64,000 bases of DNA, from assembly GCA_039915945.1 (NCBI GenBank), contig JBDSMH010000060.1, positions 4,940 through 68,939 of the forward strand. The letters are read 5' to 3'. A model generated the notes under the pieces. The model did not search any database and was not told the DNA's origin. It saw only the letters and a list, made by a program, of their open reading frames with translations. Positions 41,990-51,470 of the stretch are shown here, in pieces. Source of the DNA: DATLFA01 sp039915945. Its GTDB lineage: Bacteria; Actinomycetota; Acidimicrobiia; Acidimicrobiales; WLNW01. Both the position numbers and the translations under genes were made by a program. The stretch's first letter is position 1. Each line of letters begins with the position of its first letter.

Positions 41990-43555
41990 ATGCTGCCCTT
42001 CGAGCCTGCGCTGCCCTTCACCGACAAGACACTGTGGCGACTCATCGAACGCCGCGCGTCCGAAACTCCCGCAGCGCAAATGGTCGTCGACGAACGCGGG
42101 CAGTCGCTCACTTTCGCCGAGTACCGTGACGCCGCCGAGCGTGTCGCCGCGGGCCTACACGACCGCGGTGTGGGCACGGGAACCATCGTGTCGTGGCAGC
42201 TGCCCACGTGGATCGAATCGATGGTGCTCGTCGCCGCGCTCTCTCGCTTGGGCGCAATCCAGAACCCGCTGGTACCGATCTATCGCGCCCGCGAAGTTCG
42301 CTTCATCGTGCGCCAGATCGGCTCGCAGTTCTTGATCGTCCCACCGGTCTGGCGCGGGTTCGACTACCTGTCGATGGCTCGAGAGATCGCAACCGAAGTC
42401 GGTGACCTCGAGGTCATCGTCGCCGATCGATCACTACCCCAAGGTGACCCCGCGACATTGCCGCCCGCTCCCCCGGCGCCCGCCACCGACGACGACGCGC
42501 CGGTGCGGTGGATCTACTACACGTCGGGCAGCACGGCCGATCCCAAGGGCGCGCGGCACACCGACGCGACCCTCGCGGCCGCGGCGATGGCGTTCGGCAC
42601 CCGACTCGAGCTCGGCCCCACCGACCGCGTGGCGCTGGTGTTCCCCTTCAGCCACATCGGTGGGTCCAATTTTCTCTTCAGCGGCTTGATGGAGGGGTGC
42701 ACCTACGTGTGCACCGAGGCCTTCGACCCGACCACCACGAGCGAGTTGCTGTCACGGGAACGCGTCACCGTTGCAGGCACGGGCGCGCCGTTCTTCCTCA
42801 CGTTCCTCGCCGTGCAACGCACGCAGCCCGAGCGGCCACTCTTCCCCTATCTACGGGCGTGCAACGGCGGGGGTGGCCCCAAGCCGTCGGGCATGCACTA
42901 CGACGTCAAAGAACAACTCGGCGGCATCGGCATCATCTCGGGTTACGGGCTGACCGAGGCGCCGGTGCTGCTGATGTGCGATCTCCGCGCGAGCGACGAA
43001 CAACTCGCCCGATCCGAGGGCCGCCCGGCACCGGGCGTCGAGATGCGCATCGTCGATTTCAACGGTGGCGAGTGCGGCGAACGACAAGAAGGTGAGATCC
43101 GCGCGAAGGCGCCGCAGTTGATGGTCGGCTACGTCGACGAATCACTGCACGCCGATGCGTTCGACGACAAGGGATTTTTCCGCACCGGCGATCTGGGTCA
43201 CTACGACCACGAGGGCTACGTGACGATCAGTGGCCGCGTCAAGGACATCATCATCCGCAAGAACGAGAACATCAGCGCGAAGGAAATCGAAGACCTGCTC
43301 TACCAGCATCCCAAGGTCGCCGAAGTCGCGGTGATCGGCCTGCCCGACCCTGACCTCGGCGAACGGTGTTGCGCGGTCGTCGCACTGCGCGACGTCGACG
43401 ATCCACTCACGCTGCCCGAGATGGTCGACTACCTGAAGTCGGTCGGCCTCATGATGCAGAAGATCCCCGAGCAACTCGAGATCATGCAGTCACTCCCGCG
43501 CACGCCGACGGGCAAAGTTCTCAAACTGGATCTAAAACGGTCATTCGCGCGATGA
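41990..43555 (+). CDS. Acyl-CoA synthetase (AMP-forming, ANL superfamily)
   Basis: About 521 residues from ATG 41990. The ANL motifs are clear: 'IYYTSGSTADPKGARH' (P-loop), 'ISGYGLTEAPVLLMC' (A5 region), 'DKGFFRTGDLGHYDHEGYVTISGRVKDIIIRKNENISAKEIEDLL' (hinge and C-terminal domain) and 'TPTGKVLKLDLK' (adenylation Lys). It activates a carboxylic acid as a CoA thioester. The next gene starts in its stop (ATGA alternative at 43552), linking it to an amidohydrolase. The neighbourhood of dehydrogenases and hydratases suggests a catabolic substrate, perhaps a steroid or other cyclic acid (inference). Confidence 0.88.
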   Translation: MLPFEPALPFTDKTLWRLIERRASETPAAQMVVDERGQSLTFAEYRDAAERVAAGLHDRGVGTGTIVSWQLPTWIESMVLVAALSRLGAIQNPLVPIYRAREVRFIVRQIGSQFLIVPPVWRGFDYLSMAREIATEVGDLEVIVADRSLPQGDPATLPPAPPAPATDDDAPVRWIYYTSGSTADPKGARHTDATLAAAAMAFGTRLELGPTDRVALVFPFSHIGGSNFLFSGLMEGCTYVCTEAFDPTTTSELLSRERVTVAGTGAPFFLTFLAVQRTQPERPLFPYLRACNGGGGPKPSGMHYDVKEQLGGIGIISGYGLTEAPVLLMCDLRASDEQLARSEGRPAPGVEMRIVDFNGGECGERQEGEIRAKAPQLMVGYVDESLHADAFDDKGFFRTGDLGHYDHEGYVTISGRVKDIIIRKNENISAKEIEDLLYQHPKVAEVAVIGLPDPDLGERCCAVVALRDVDDPLTLPEMVDYLKSVGLMMQKIPEQLEIMQSLPRTPTGKVLKLDLKRSFAR

Positions 43556-43581
43556 GCGCTCGCGCGAAGAGCAAGGAAATC

Positions 43582-44475
43582 ATGTCACGAATGCCTTTCA
43601 CACCTTCTGCATCGACGCCGGTGCGCTACGTCGACGCCCACGTGCACTTCTGGGATCAATCCGAGCCGGACATCGACTGGCCCATGCTCGAACCCAACTT
43701 CCGTTTCCCTCTGCACCATTTCAACGAGAGCGGGCACTACAACGCGGCCGATCATCGCGTCGAGTCGAGTGGCGTTCCGGTGACCAAGGTCGTGCACGTG
43801 CAGGCCGCCGAAGTCACCGACCCCGCGGTCGAGACGGCGTGGCTGCAGCGCATGGCCGACAACGATCCGCTCGGCTGGCCCAACGCCATCGTCGGCTCAG
43901 GCTCGCTGTGTGCCGACGACGCGCCGGCAATGCTCGAGCGCCACGCGCAATACGCCAACTTCCGCGGTGTGCGCGACCCGACGCTCGCCGATCATCTCGA
44001 CGATCCCGCGCTCGACACCGCGCTCGCGGTCATGGCGCGCCTCGGTGCGGCCTGTGACGTCGGCGCGCGGTTGCCGCGGTTCGAGGCCCTGGGCCTGGTG
44101 GTCGATCGCCACCCCGACGTCACGTTCGTGCTCAACCACGGCGGCACACCGAACGAGCGCACGCCCGAATTCCTCGCGCAGTGGCGGGCCGGTCTGACGC
44201 AACTGGCGCAACGACCCAACCTCGTCTGCAAGGTCTCGGGTTTCGCGCTCGGCGACAAGGAGTGGACCGTCGAGAGCCTCACGCCAGTGGTCAATGCGTG
44301 CATCGACATCTTCGGGGTCGATCGTTGCCTGGTCGCCTCCGACTGGCCCGTCGACAAGTTGTATTCGACGTACGGTGAGTTGTTCGCGGCCTTCGCCGCG
44401 ATCACCGCCGGCGCGTCGGCGAGTGAACGCGACGCACTCTTCGCGGGCACCGCCGAACGCGCGTATCGCATCTAG
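43582..44475 (+). CDS. Amidohydrolase-2 family lactonase-like protein
   Basis: About 297 residues from ATG 43582 (AAGGA upstream); ATG 43552, overlapping the ligase stop codon, would add 10 residues. 'VRYVDAHVHFWDQSEPDIDWP' has a true His-x-His metal pair, unlike the DxH relatives in this window. 'VTKVVHVQAAE', 'VTFVLNHGGTP' and 'CLVASDWPVDKLYSTYGEL' follow. It resembles the COG3618 lactone hydrolase group (fuconolactonase/rhamnonolactonase type). A lactone or cyclic ester is a likely substrate. It is followed by an amidohydrolase-3 gene 27 bases on. Confidence 0.8.
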   Translation: MSRMPFTPSASTPVRYVDAHVHFWDQSEPDIDWPMLEPNFRFPLHHFNESGHYNAADHRVESSGVPVTKVVHVQAAEVTDPAVETAWLQRMADNDPLGWPNAIVGSGSLCADDAPAMLERHAQYANFRGVRDPTLADHLDDPALDTALAVMARLGAACDVGARLPRFEALGLVVDRHPDVTFVLNHGGTPNERTPEFLAQWRAGLTQLAQRPNLVCKVSGFALGDKEWTVESLTPVVNACIDIFGVDRCLVASDWPVDKLYSTYGELFAAFAAITAGASASERDALFAGTAERAYRI

Positions 44476-44502
44476 CCGGTCACCTAGCAGCGGGAGCCCG
44501 CG

Positions 44503-46209
44503 ATGGCAGTTTTCGACACTTTGATACGAGGCGGCACGATCGTCGACGGCACGGGCGCGCCGCGCTTCGTTGGCGACGTCGCCATCCGCGACGGTCGCAT
44601 CGCCGCCATCGGCCGACTCGACCCCGCCGACGCGACCAAGGTGATCGACGCGCACGGGTCGATCGTGGCGCCCGGTTTCGTCGACCTCCACACCCACTAC
44701 GACGCGCAGATCTTCTGGGATCCGTACTGCACGATCTCCGGGTGGCACGGCGTGACGACGGTGGTCATCGGCAACTGTGGTGGCGGGTTCGCGCCGGTGC
44801 GACCCGAGATGCGCGAGCGCATGATGTTGTCGCTGACGCGCGTCGAAGCAATCCCGTTGGCGTCGATGCAGGCGTCGCTGCCGTGGGACTGGGTCACGTT
44901 CCCCGAGTTCATGGATACGTTGCGCCGCATTCCCAAGGGCGTCAACGTGATGTCGTACCTGCCACTCGGCGCGGTGTTGGTGTGGGTACTCGGGCTCGAC
45001 GATGCCAAGGCCGGCCGCGCGCCGACCCCCGATGAACTCGTCGAGATCCGCCGCATCCTGCACGAGGCGATGGACGCCGGTGCGGCCGGATGGTCGGCGC
45101 AGCGCCTGCCCGCGCACGGCGGTGTCGGCAACCAGCGCGACTACGACGGCACACCGATGCCGACCGACAACATGGCCAACACGCTCGCCGAAGAACTGGC
45201 CGGCGTGTTGGGCGAGCGCAATCAGGGTTTCATCCAGATGAACCTGATCACCGGCAACCCCAAAGCCGACGGCGCGCAGTTCGCCGAACTGGCACGGGTG
45301 TCGGGCCGGCCCGTGCTCTACAACGTGGTGCAGACCAACGACTTCTATCCGCACCGCCATCGCAACATCTTGAAGTTCCTCGACCGCTGCCGCGCCGAAG
45401 GGCTGCGGGTCTACGGGCAGGCGCACATGACCGCGGCCGGTCTCACGTGGACCTTCGAAGATTGGAATCTCTTCGACGACAGCGACGCGTGGATGGACGC
45501 GACGACGGGCACGGTGGAGGAGAAGTACCAAAAGCTCTCCGACCCGGCGCGGCGCGAGCGGTTGCGCAACGAGGTATCGACCGGCGTCATCGGGCCAATG
45601 GAGAACATCACGGTGCTCAAGTGCGTCAACCCGGCGCTGCACAAGTACCGCGACCTGCTGTTGGGCGAGATCGCCGAGCGCGAGGGCAAGCATCCGGTCG
45701 ACGTGATGCTCGACATCGCGGTGGCCGACGACCTCAAGGCGACGTTCTATGCCGATTCGTTCACCAACTCGATCGAGCTGTTGCGCGAGGTCGTCGCCAA
45801 TCCGTTCACGATCTACGGCACGTCCGACGGCGGCGCCCACACGAAGTTCATCACCTCGGGCCGCTACCCCACCGAGACCATCGTGCGATTCGTCCGCGAG
45901 AACAATGTCATCGAGCTCGAAGAGGCGCACTATCGTCTCAGCGCGTTTCCCGCGTACCTCGCGGGCCTACGTGATCGAGGCGTGTTGGCCGTGGGCAACG
46001 TCGCCGACGTGATCGTGTACGACTACGAGCGGTTGGCGTTGCAAGACCAGGTCATCGTGCACGACGTGCCCGGTGACGAATGGCGGCGGGTGCAGGGCGC
46101 CGACGGCTACCGCTACATCATGGTGGCCGGCGAGGTCACCTTCATCGACGGCGTGTGCACGGGCGCGACACCGGGCCAAGTGCTCGGGCCCGCGGCCGAT
46201 GTGAGCTGA
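44503..46209 (+). CDS. Amidohydrolase-3 family D-aminoacylase-like protein
   Basis: A 568-residue metal-dependent hydrolase: 'LIRGGTIVDGTGAPRFVGDVAIRDGRIAAIGRL' opens the fold, 'GFVDLHTHYDAQIFWDPYC' carries the His-x-His, 'TTVVIGNCGGGFAPVRP' and 'TSDGGAHTKFITSGRYP' follow. The 'HTHYDAQ' and 'NCG' motifs are typical of N-acyl-D-amino-acid deacylases, but related enzymes act on other N-acyl or cyclic amides. Length is a little above the 480-530 of classic D-aminoacylases. The next gene starts about 70 bases later. Confidence 0.82.
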   Translation: MAVFDTLIRGGTIVDGTGAPRFVGDVAIRDGRIAAIGRLDPADATKVIDAHGSIVAPGFVDLHTHYDAQIFWDPYCTISGWHGVTTVVIGNCGGGFAPVRPEMRERMMLSLTRVEAIPLASMQASLPWDWVTFPEFMDTLRRIPKGVNVMSYLPLGAVLVWVLGLDDAKAGRAPTPDELVEIRRILHEAMDAGAAGWSAQRLPAHGGVGNQRDYDGTPMPTDNMANTLAEELAGVLGERNQGFIQMNLITGNPKADGAQFAELARVSGRPVLYNVVQTNDFYPHRHRNILKFLDRCRAEGLRVYGQAHMTAAGLTWTFEDWNLFDDSDAWMDATTGTVEEKYQKLSDPARRERLRNEVSTGVIGPMENITVLKCVNPALHKYRDLLLGEIAEREGKHPVDVMLDIAVADDLKATFYADSFTNSIELLREVVANPFTIYGTSDGGAHTKFITSGRYPTETIVRFVRENNVIELEEAHYRLSAFPAYLAGLRDRGVLAVGNVADVIVYDYERLALQDQVIVHDVPGDEWRRVQGADGYRYIMVAGEVTFIDGVCTGATPGQVLGPAADVS

Positions 46210-46278
46210 GCCACACCGACACCTCCTTCGCGGGTTCACGCGATCTCACGCGAACCGCCAGCGGTATATGGTCGGGAC

Positions 46279-47478
46279 GTGGATTTCTCTGTTCGTTATA
46301 CACCCGCACAAGAAGCATTTCGCGCCGAAGTGCGCGACTGGATCGAAGCGCACGTTCCGGTAGAGCTGCGCCTGGCGAGTGAGCACGGCGAGCCGGTCGA
46401 GCGCTATCACGCGCGCCGTGCACTCGGGCGCAAGATGGGCGCGCGGGGCTGGCTCTATCCGATGGCCCCTGCGCAATACGGCGGCGGCGGGCTCACCCTC
46501 GACGAGGCGTTCGTGCTCGTCGAAGAGTTCGGTCGCTACGAGCTCGAGTTGCCGCCCTACTACGACTCGGGTGGCGCGCTCGGCCACATGGCGATCCTCG
46601 TGTGGGGCTCTGACGAGCAAAAAGCCGCGCTGCTGCCGCCGATCTTCTCCGGCGAGCAACGCACGTGGCAGTTGCTCACCGAACCGGGGGCAGGCTCTGA
46701 CCTCGCGGCCGCGTCGACCCAAGCCACTCGCGAAGGCGACGAATACATCGTGAGCGGCACCAAGGTGTTCGTCGGCAGCGATCACGGCGCCGATGCGTTG
46801 TGGACCATCGTGCGCACCGGCCCGGCCGAGGCTCGCCACAACAATCTCAGCTGGCTGATGATCGCGGCCGACAGCCCCGGCATCACCTACCAGCCGATGA
46901 AGCTCATCGGCGGTATGGAGAAGTACGCGGTCTACTTCGACGAAGTGCGCGTACCGGCCGATCGACTCGTCGGCGGCGAGAACAAGGGGTGGACCGTCGC
47001 GTCGACCCATCTCGAGCTCGAACACGGCATGCGCACCGATCACCTCATCGGTACCCGTCAATCACGGGCGTGGGAGTCGCTGGCCAACGTGTGCCGCGCC
47101 GATCGCCGCCTGCTCGACGACGAGGTCGCGCAAGACCGTGTCGCCGAGGCCTACGCCCGCACACAAGTGGTCAAGCTGCTCGGGTTGCGCAACTACTGGC
47201 TGGCCATGGCCAAGCAGCCGCTCACCTACGAAGGGCCCCAGGCGTATCTGATGGAAAAGACGTCGGCGCAATGGTTCGCCAACTCGTTGCTCGACGTGTT
47301 GGGCCCGGCCGCGCTCTACGAAGGCGGCTCGCGCAATCAAGGTGTGCTGAGCGCGTTCCAAGCGACCGCCATCGTCGCCATGCACGGTGGTGGTACGGGC
47401 GAGATCCAAAAGCTGATCATGTCGCGCCGCCTCGGTATCGGGCAGCGCGAAGCCCACGCCGCCGGCAAGTTGAGCTGA
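46279..47478 (+). CDS. Acyl-CoA dehydrogenase, first of a pair
   Basis: A 399-residue protein from GTG 46279. Family motifs: 'WQLLTEPGAGSDLAAASTQATREGDEYIVSGTKVFVGSD' (flavin- and substrate-contact loop), 'DRLVGGENKGWTVASTHLE' and 'LYEGGSRNQGVLSAFQATAIVAMHGGGTGEIQKLIMSRRLG' near the C-terminus. It forms FAD-linked alpha,beta-unsaturation of acyl-CoA. The gene is followed at 7 bases by a smaller partner, matching the paired, heterotetrameric dehydrogenases of steroid side-chain breakdown (ChsE1/ChsE2 type). Substrate assignment to steroid acyl-CoA is inference from neighbours. Confidence 0.85.
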   Translation: MDFSVRYTPAQEAFRAEVRDWIEAHVPVELRLASEHGEPVERYHARRALGRKMGARGWLYPMAPAQYGGGGLTLDEAFVLVEEFGRYELELPPYYDSGGALGHMAILVWGSDEQKAALLPPIFSGEQRTWQLLTEPGAGSDLAAASTQATREGDEYIVSGTKVFVGSDHGADALWTIVRTGPAEARHNNLSWLMIAADSPGITYQPMKLIGGMEKYAVYFDEVRVPADRLVGGENKGWTVASTHLELEHGMRTDHLIGTRQSRAWESLANVCRADRRLLDDEVAQDRVAEAYARTQVVKLLGLRNYWLAMAKQPLTYEGPQAYLMEKTSAQWFANSLLDVLGPAALYEGGSRNQGVLSAFQATAIVAMHGGGTGEIQKLIMSRRLGIGQREAHAAGKLS

Positions 47479-47485
47479 GGCGACG

Positions 47486-48517
47486 ATGGAGCTCACACTC
47501 GATAGTGATCAAGGCGAACTGCAACAGGCGGCGCGCCGATTCGTCGCCGACCATCCCGACCCCGAATGGTCGCGCCTCGCCGATCTCGGTTGGCTCGGTC
47601 TCGCCATCCCCGAATCACACGGCGGGGCCGGCGCCAATCGCAGCGACATCGCGGTGATCTTCGAAGAGCTCGGCCGCGGCGCGGTGCCCGGGCCGGTGTT
47701 CTCGTCGGCGGTCCTCGCCCCTGACCTGCTCTCGGCGCTCGCACCCGCGTGGTGCGACGAATTGTTGCCGATGATCGCAGAGGGCGGCGCCCGCATCGCG
47801 GTCATCCCCGACGGCTTGTTGCGTCCGGGCACGGGCCCCGTACTCGATGCGCAGGGCCAGTTGTCGGGCACGGTCGACGTGCTGGCCGCCGACGACAACT
47901 GCACCCACTACCTCATCGTGTCCGACACGCACTGCGCGCTCGTCGACGCGGCCGATGCGACGATCGCGCGCCATCAGGGCTTCGTGCCCGAGGCGCTAAC
48001 CGCTACGTTCGCGGCGGCGCCGGTGCGCACGCAAGCGATCGACGCCGCGGAGGCGCGCGCCGCCGTGTTGCGGGCCACTCCGATCCTCTGCGCCTACCAA
48101 GTGGGCAGTTGCCAAGCGGTGTTCGAGATGAGCTTGGCCTACAGCGGCGAACGGATGCAGTTCGGCAAGGCCATCGGCACGTTCCAACGAGTGCAAGACC
48201 ACATCATCGATCTCGTCAACGCCACCGAGAGCGCGCGGTGGGCCACCAACTACGCCGTGTGGCGTACCGATGCCGAGGGCACGTCGGCGCACGACATCGC
48301 CACCGCGGTACACGTGGCCAAGTCGGTGACCGCCACGTCGCACGTCGACGCCTGCACCAGCGCCCACGAGGTGCACGCAGGCATCGGTGTCGATCTGCAG
48401 TACCCGCTGCCGCGCCACACGCACGCGTCGCGCTCGTTGTACTCCTACCTCGGCGACCCGCGCTGGCATCGGCGCCGCCTCACCGTCGAACTCGACCTTT
48501 TGCCGCGGTCCCGATGA
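47486..48517 (+). CDS. Acyl-CoA dehydrogenase, small partner
   Basis: A 343-residue protein starting 7 bases after the first dehydrogenase gene. Shorter than classic enzymes (about 380-400), with 'LGLAIPESHGGAGANRSDIAVIFEELGRGAVPGPVF', 'AVFEMSLAYSGERMQFGKAIGTFQRVQDHIID', 'HEVHAGIGVDLQYPLPRHTHASRSLYSYLG'. Its middle domain appears reduced, as in the non-catalytic or partner subunit of heterotetrameric ChsE-like enzymes. Its stop overlaps the enoyl-CoA hydratase start (ATGA). A partner role is inferred from this pairing. Confidence 0.82.
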   Translation: MELTLDSDQGELQQAARRFVADHPDPEWSRLADLGWLGLAIPESHGGAGANRSDIAVIFEELGRGAVPGPVFSSAVLAPDLLSALAPAWCDELLPMIAEGGARIAVIPDGLLRPGTGPVLDAQGQLSGTVDVLAADDNCTHYLIVSDTHCALVDAADATIARHQGFVPEALTATFAAAPVRTQAIDAAEARAAVLRATPILCAYQVGSCQAVFEMSLAYSGERMQFGKAIGTFQRVQDHIIDLVNATESARWATNYAVWRTDAEGTSAHDIATAVHVAKSVTATSHVDACTSAHEVHAGIGVDLQYPLPRHTHASRSLYSYLGDPRWHRRRLTVELDLLPRSR

Positions 48518-49251
48518 CCCAGCCCGACGCCCCCCTACTCACGGAAAATATCGACGGCGTGCTGTCGATCAAGCTCAATCGGCCCGAGCGCAAGAACGCG
48601 CTGACGCGTGAGCTCATCACGTTGCTGCGCGCCGCGCTCGACACCGCGGGCGACGATGTCCGCGCCATCGTGATCTCGGGCAACGGCGCCACGTTCTCGT
48701 CGGGCGTCGACTTGAACGACCCCGCCATACTCGACGGCCCTCCGTTCGCCGAGGTGCTGCACGGCCTCGCCCGCGCCGTCCGCGCCTGCGACAAGCCGGT
48801 CATCGCGGCAGTGGAGGGATACGCCTACGGCGCCGGCCTCTCACTGGCGCTGGCGTCGGACATTCGCATCGTCGCTCCCACCGCGCAACTGTGCGAGGCC
48901 TACATCCGCATCGGGCGATACTCCGGCGGAGGCGACACGGTCATGTTGCCGCGCGCCATCGGCACCGGCCGGGCGTTGCGCCTGTTGTGGTCGGGCGATT
49001 CGATTTCGGGCGAGCAGGCACTCGCCATCGGCCTCGCCGACGAACTGGCCGACGACCCTCCGGCGGCCGCCATGGAGTTGGCGAGCAAGATCGCCGGCAA
49101 GAATCCGAGCGCGATCGCCTTGACCAAACGGGCGGTCTACGAAACCGCGTCACTGTCGTGGGACGACGCACTCGAGCGCTCGATCGAATTGGCCCTGCGG
49201 CAACACAGCACGGTCGAAGGCGTTACGCCGCAGGGTCGTGAAGAACAGTGA
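48514..49251 (+). CDS. Enoyl-CoA hydratase/isomerase family protein
   Basis: A 245-residue crotonase-fold protein from ATG 48514 (overlap ATGA). 'VLSIKLNRPERKNALTRELI', the oxyanion region 'GATFSSGVDLNDP' and 'AAVEGYAYGAGLSLALASDIRIVAPTAQL' identify the fold. The catalytic region 'YIRIGRYSGGGDTVMLPRAIG' has Gly where some hydratases have a catalytic Glu, so exact activity (hydratase, isomerase, thioesterase) is open. It overlaps the next gene by GTGA, so five genes from 46279 may be translated together. Confidence 0.82.
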   Translation: MTQPDAPLLTENIDGVLSIKLNRPERKNALTRELITLLRAALDTAGDDVRAIVISGNGATFSSGVDLNDPAILDGPPFAEVLHGLARAVRACDKPVIAAVEGYAYGAGLSLALASDIRIVAPTAQLCEAYIRIGRYSGGGDTVMLPRAIGTGRALRLLWSGDSISGEQALAIGLADELADDPPAAAMELASKIAGKNPSAIALTKRAVYETASLSWDDALERSIELALRQHSTVEGVTPQGREEQ

Positions 49252-51419
49252 ACTCGCTTGCGTCGATGCTCGCGCCGAAGAGCATCGCCATCGTCGGGGC
49301 GTCGCGCAAGCGCACCGGCCCCACCGGCATGTTGCTCGATCTGGTGGCCGAATACCCGAGCACGCCGCCGATCTGCATCGTCAACCCCAGCGGCGAGAGC
49401 ATCGACGACCTGCCGACGTATCGCACTGTCGCCGACATGCCCAACGCAGTTGACCTCGCGCTGTTGTTGGTGCCGGCCGTCGCCGCCGAAGCCGCGGCCC
49501 GTGAATGCGCGGCGCGCGGCATCGCCAATCTCGCCGTCTTCAGCGCGGGGTTCGCCGACGATCGCGACGAAGCCGGACCGTTACGCCAGGCGGCACTCGC
49601 GCAGGTCGGGGCCGAGACCGGTGTGCGCATTCTCGGCCCCAATTCACAGGGGTTCATGAACCTCATCGATGGCGTACCCGCCACGTTCAGCCCTGCAGTG
49701 ATGCCGTCGGCACTGGCCCGCTACTTCGACGGTGACAGGGTGGCCGCACTCGAACGAGCCCGGGGCAATGTCGCGATCGTTACGCACAGCGGCGGCATGG
49801 GGTTCGCACTGTTCAACCGCGGCGTCGCTCGTGGCATCGGGTTCAGCTACGTCATCTCGACCGGCAACGAGGTCGACGTAGAGGTCACCGATTGCCTCGA
49901 GTTCCTCATCGAGGACAGCCACACCGACGTGGTGATGATGTACCTCGAAGGCTTGCAACGGCCCGAACAGTTCGCCGCGCTGGCGGCGCGCGCTCAGGCT
50001 GCCGGTACACGACTGGTGGTCGCGAAACTCGGCCGCTCGGCGGCCGCTGCGCGCGCCGCGCTTTCGCACACCGGTCATCTCGCCGGCGACGACCGCGCCT
50101 ACGACGCAGTGTTCCGCCGCTACGGGGTGGCCCGTGCCAACGATCCCGACGAGATGCTCGACATGGCGGCCGCGTTGTCGTTGTGCCCGCCGACGCGCGG
50201 TCGTGGGGTCGGCGTCGTCAGTGCCTCGGGCGGTTCGGCGGTGTGGCTGGCCGACGCGTTGGCCCACGCCGGTCTCGACGTCCCCATCCTGCGGCGCGAC
50301 ACGCAACTCCTCATCGAAAAGGCACTGCCGTCGTTCGCGTCGGTCGTCAATCCGGTCGACATCACTGGCGCCGTGGCCGAGGGCGCGGCCGAGATACTGC
50401 GAACGATGGCCAACGATCCCGCGATCGACATCGTGGTGTTGTCGACCACCATCGCCAACGTCGCCCGCTTGGAGGGCGACCGTGACGCGCTCGGTGCATT
50501 GGCCGCCGACGGCTCGATACCCACCTTCGTGTACAGCTATACCGAGCCTTCGACCGCCAGCCGCGCCATCTTGCGAGAGATCGGACTGCCGTGCTTTTCG
50601 AGCGTCGCCGGCTGCGCGCATGCCGTGGCTGCACTCGCGCGCGTCAGCCAACCGGCCGTCGAGATGACGTTGGGCGACACGGCGTCGATGACGCGGGCGC
50701 GGCACCGGCTGATCGAGTTCAGCGCGCGTGATGGCGCGTTGTGTGAATACGAGGCCAAGCTCGTGCTGCACGAGTTGCCTGATCTCGCGTCGGCCATCCC
50801 TGCCGAACGTTTGGCGACCAGCCGCGAGCACGCCGTCGCGGCGGCGGCACAGCTCGGCTATCCGGTAGCGCTCAAGGTGCAGTCACGCGCGATCGCGCAC
50901 AAGGCCGCGGCAGGCGGTGTTGCCCTCGCGCTCGGTGATGCCGACGCAGTGCGCAACGCGTACGACCGTGTGGTCGAAGCCGCGGGCTCGCACCTCGATG
51001 GAACCCATTTCGACGGAGTGTTGGTGCAGTCGATGGCGAAGTCGGGGCTCGAGCTGCTCGTCGGCGTACAGAACCGATCGGGCCTCGGACCGATCGTGGT
51101 CGTCGGCTTCGGCGGGGCGCTGGTGGAGATCATCGACCGCACCGCGATGTTCCCGGCGCCGTTCGGTGAGGCAACCGCGGCCGAGATGCTGCGCGAGATC
51201 GGCGTGGACCGCGCCCTCGGCGCTGAGTTCGTCGAGTTCGCCGGCTCGGACGGGATCGCCGACGTCGACCGAGCCCTCGCCCCGCTCTACCGCCTCGTCG
51301 CCGCCGTCTCGCAGTTCGCCTGGGCGGCCCGCGACACGATGAGCGAGCTCGACTTGAACCCGATCATCGTCGACCGCTCGACCGGTACGCCCACCATCGT
51401 CGACGCGCTGATCGCCTGA
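49248..51419 (+). CDS. ADP-forming acyl/acetyl-CoA synthetase family protein
   Basis: A 723-residue protein from GTG 49248. It has the acetate-CoA ligase (ADP-forming) layout: CoA-binding domain 'SIAIVGASRKRTGPTGMLLDLV', 'GVRILGPNSQGFMNLIDG', 'VAIVTHSGGMGFALFNRG' with the phospho-His candidate, flexible lid, and C-terminal ATP-grasp ('AVAAAAQLGYPVALKVQSRAIAHKAAAGGVALALG', 'ELDLNPIIVDR'). Activity is acid plus CoA to acyl-CoA using ATP. Gly/Ala-rich segments are well kept. It complements the AMP-forming ligase at 41990, so two kinds of CoA activation serve this block. Confidence 0.83.
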   Translation: MNSLASMLAPKSIAIVGASRKRTGPTGMLLDLVAEYPSTPPICIVNPSGESIDDLPTYRTVADMPNAVDLALLLVPAVAAEAAARECAARGIANLAVFSAGFADDRDEAGPLRQAALAQVGAETGVRILGPNSQGFMNLIDGVPATFSPAVMPSALARYFDGDRVAALERARGNVAIVTHSGGMGFALFNRGVARGIGFSYVISTGNEVDVEVTDCLEFLIEDSHTDVVMMYLEGLQRPEQFAALAARAQAAGTRLVVAKLGRSAAAARAALSHTGHLAGDDRAYDAVFRRYGVARANDPDEMLDMAAALSLCPPTRGRGVGVVSASGGSAVWLADALAHAGLDVPILRRDTQLLIEKALPSFASVVNPVDITGAVAEGAAEILRTMANDPAIDIVVLSTTIANVARLEGDRDALGALAADGSIPTFVYSYTEPSTASRAILREIGLPCFSSVAGCAHAVAALARVSQPAVEMTLGDTASMTRARHRLIEFSARDGALCEYEAKLVLHELPDLASAIPAERLATSREHAVAAAAQLGYPVALKVQSRAIAHKAAAGGVALALGDADAVRNAYDRVVEAAGSHLDGTHFDGVLVQSMAKSGLELLVGVQNRSGLGPIVVVGFGGALVEIIDRTAMFPAPFGEATAAEMLREIGVDRALGAEFVEFAGSDGIADVDRALAPLYRLVAAVSQFAWAARDTMSELDLNPIIVDRSTGTPTIVDALIA

Positions 51420-51470
51420 GCGTCGTACCATCGCGGCCAGGCGCCAGCCACACCACCAGGGGGACCTGAC

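Noticed and set aside
43897..45930. Long minus-strand frame opposite two amidohydrolases
   Set aside because: Antisense shadow; the plus strand has all metal motifs.
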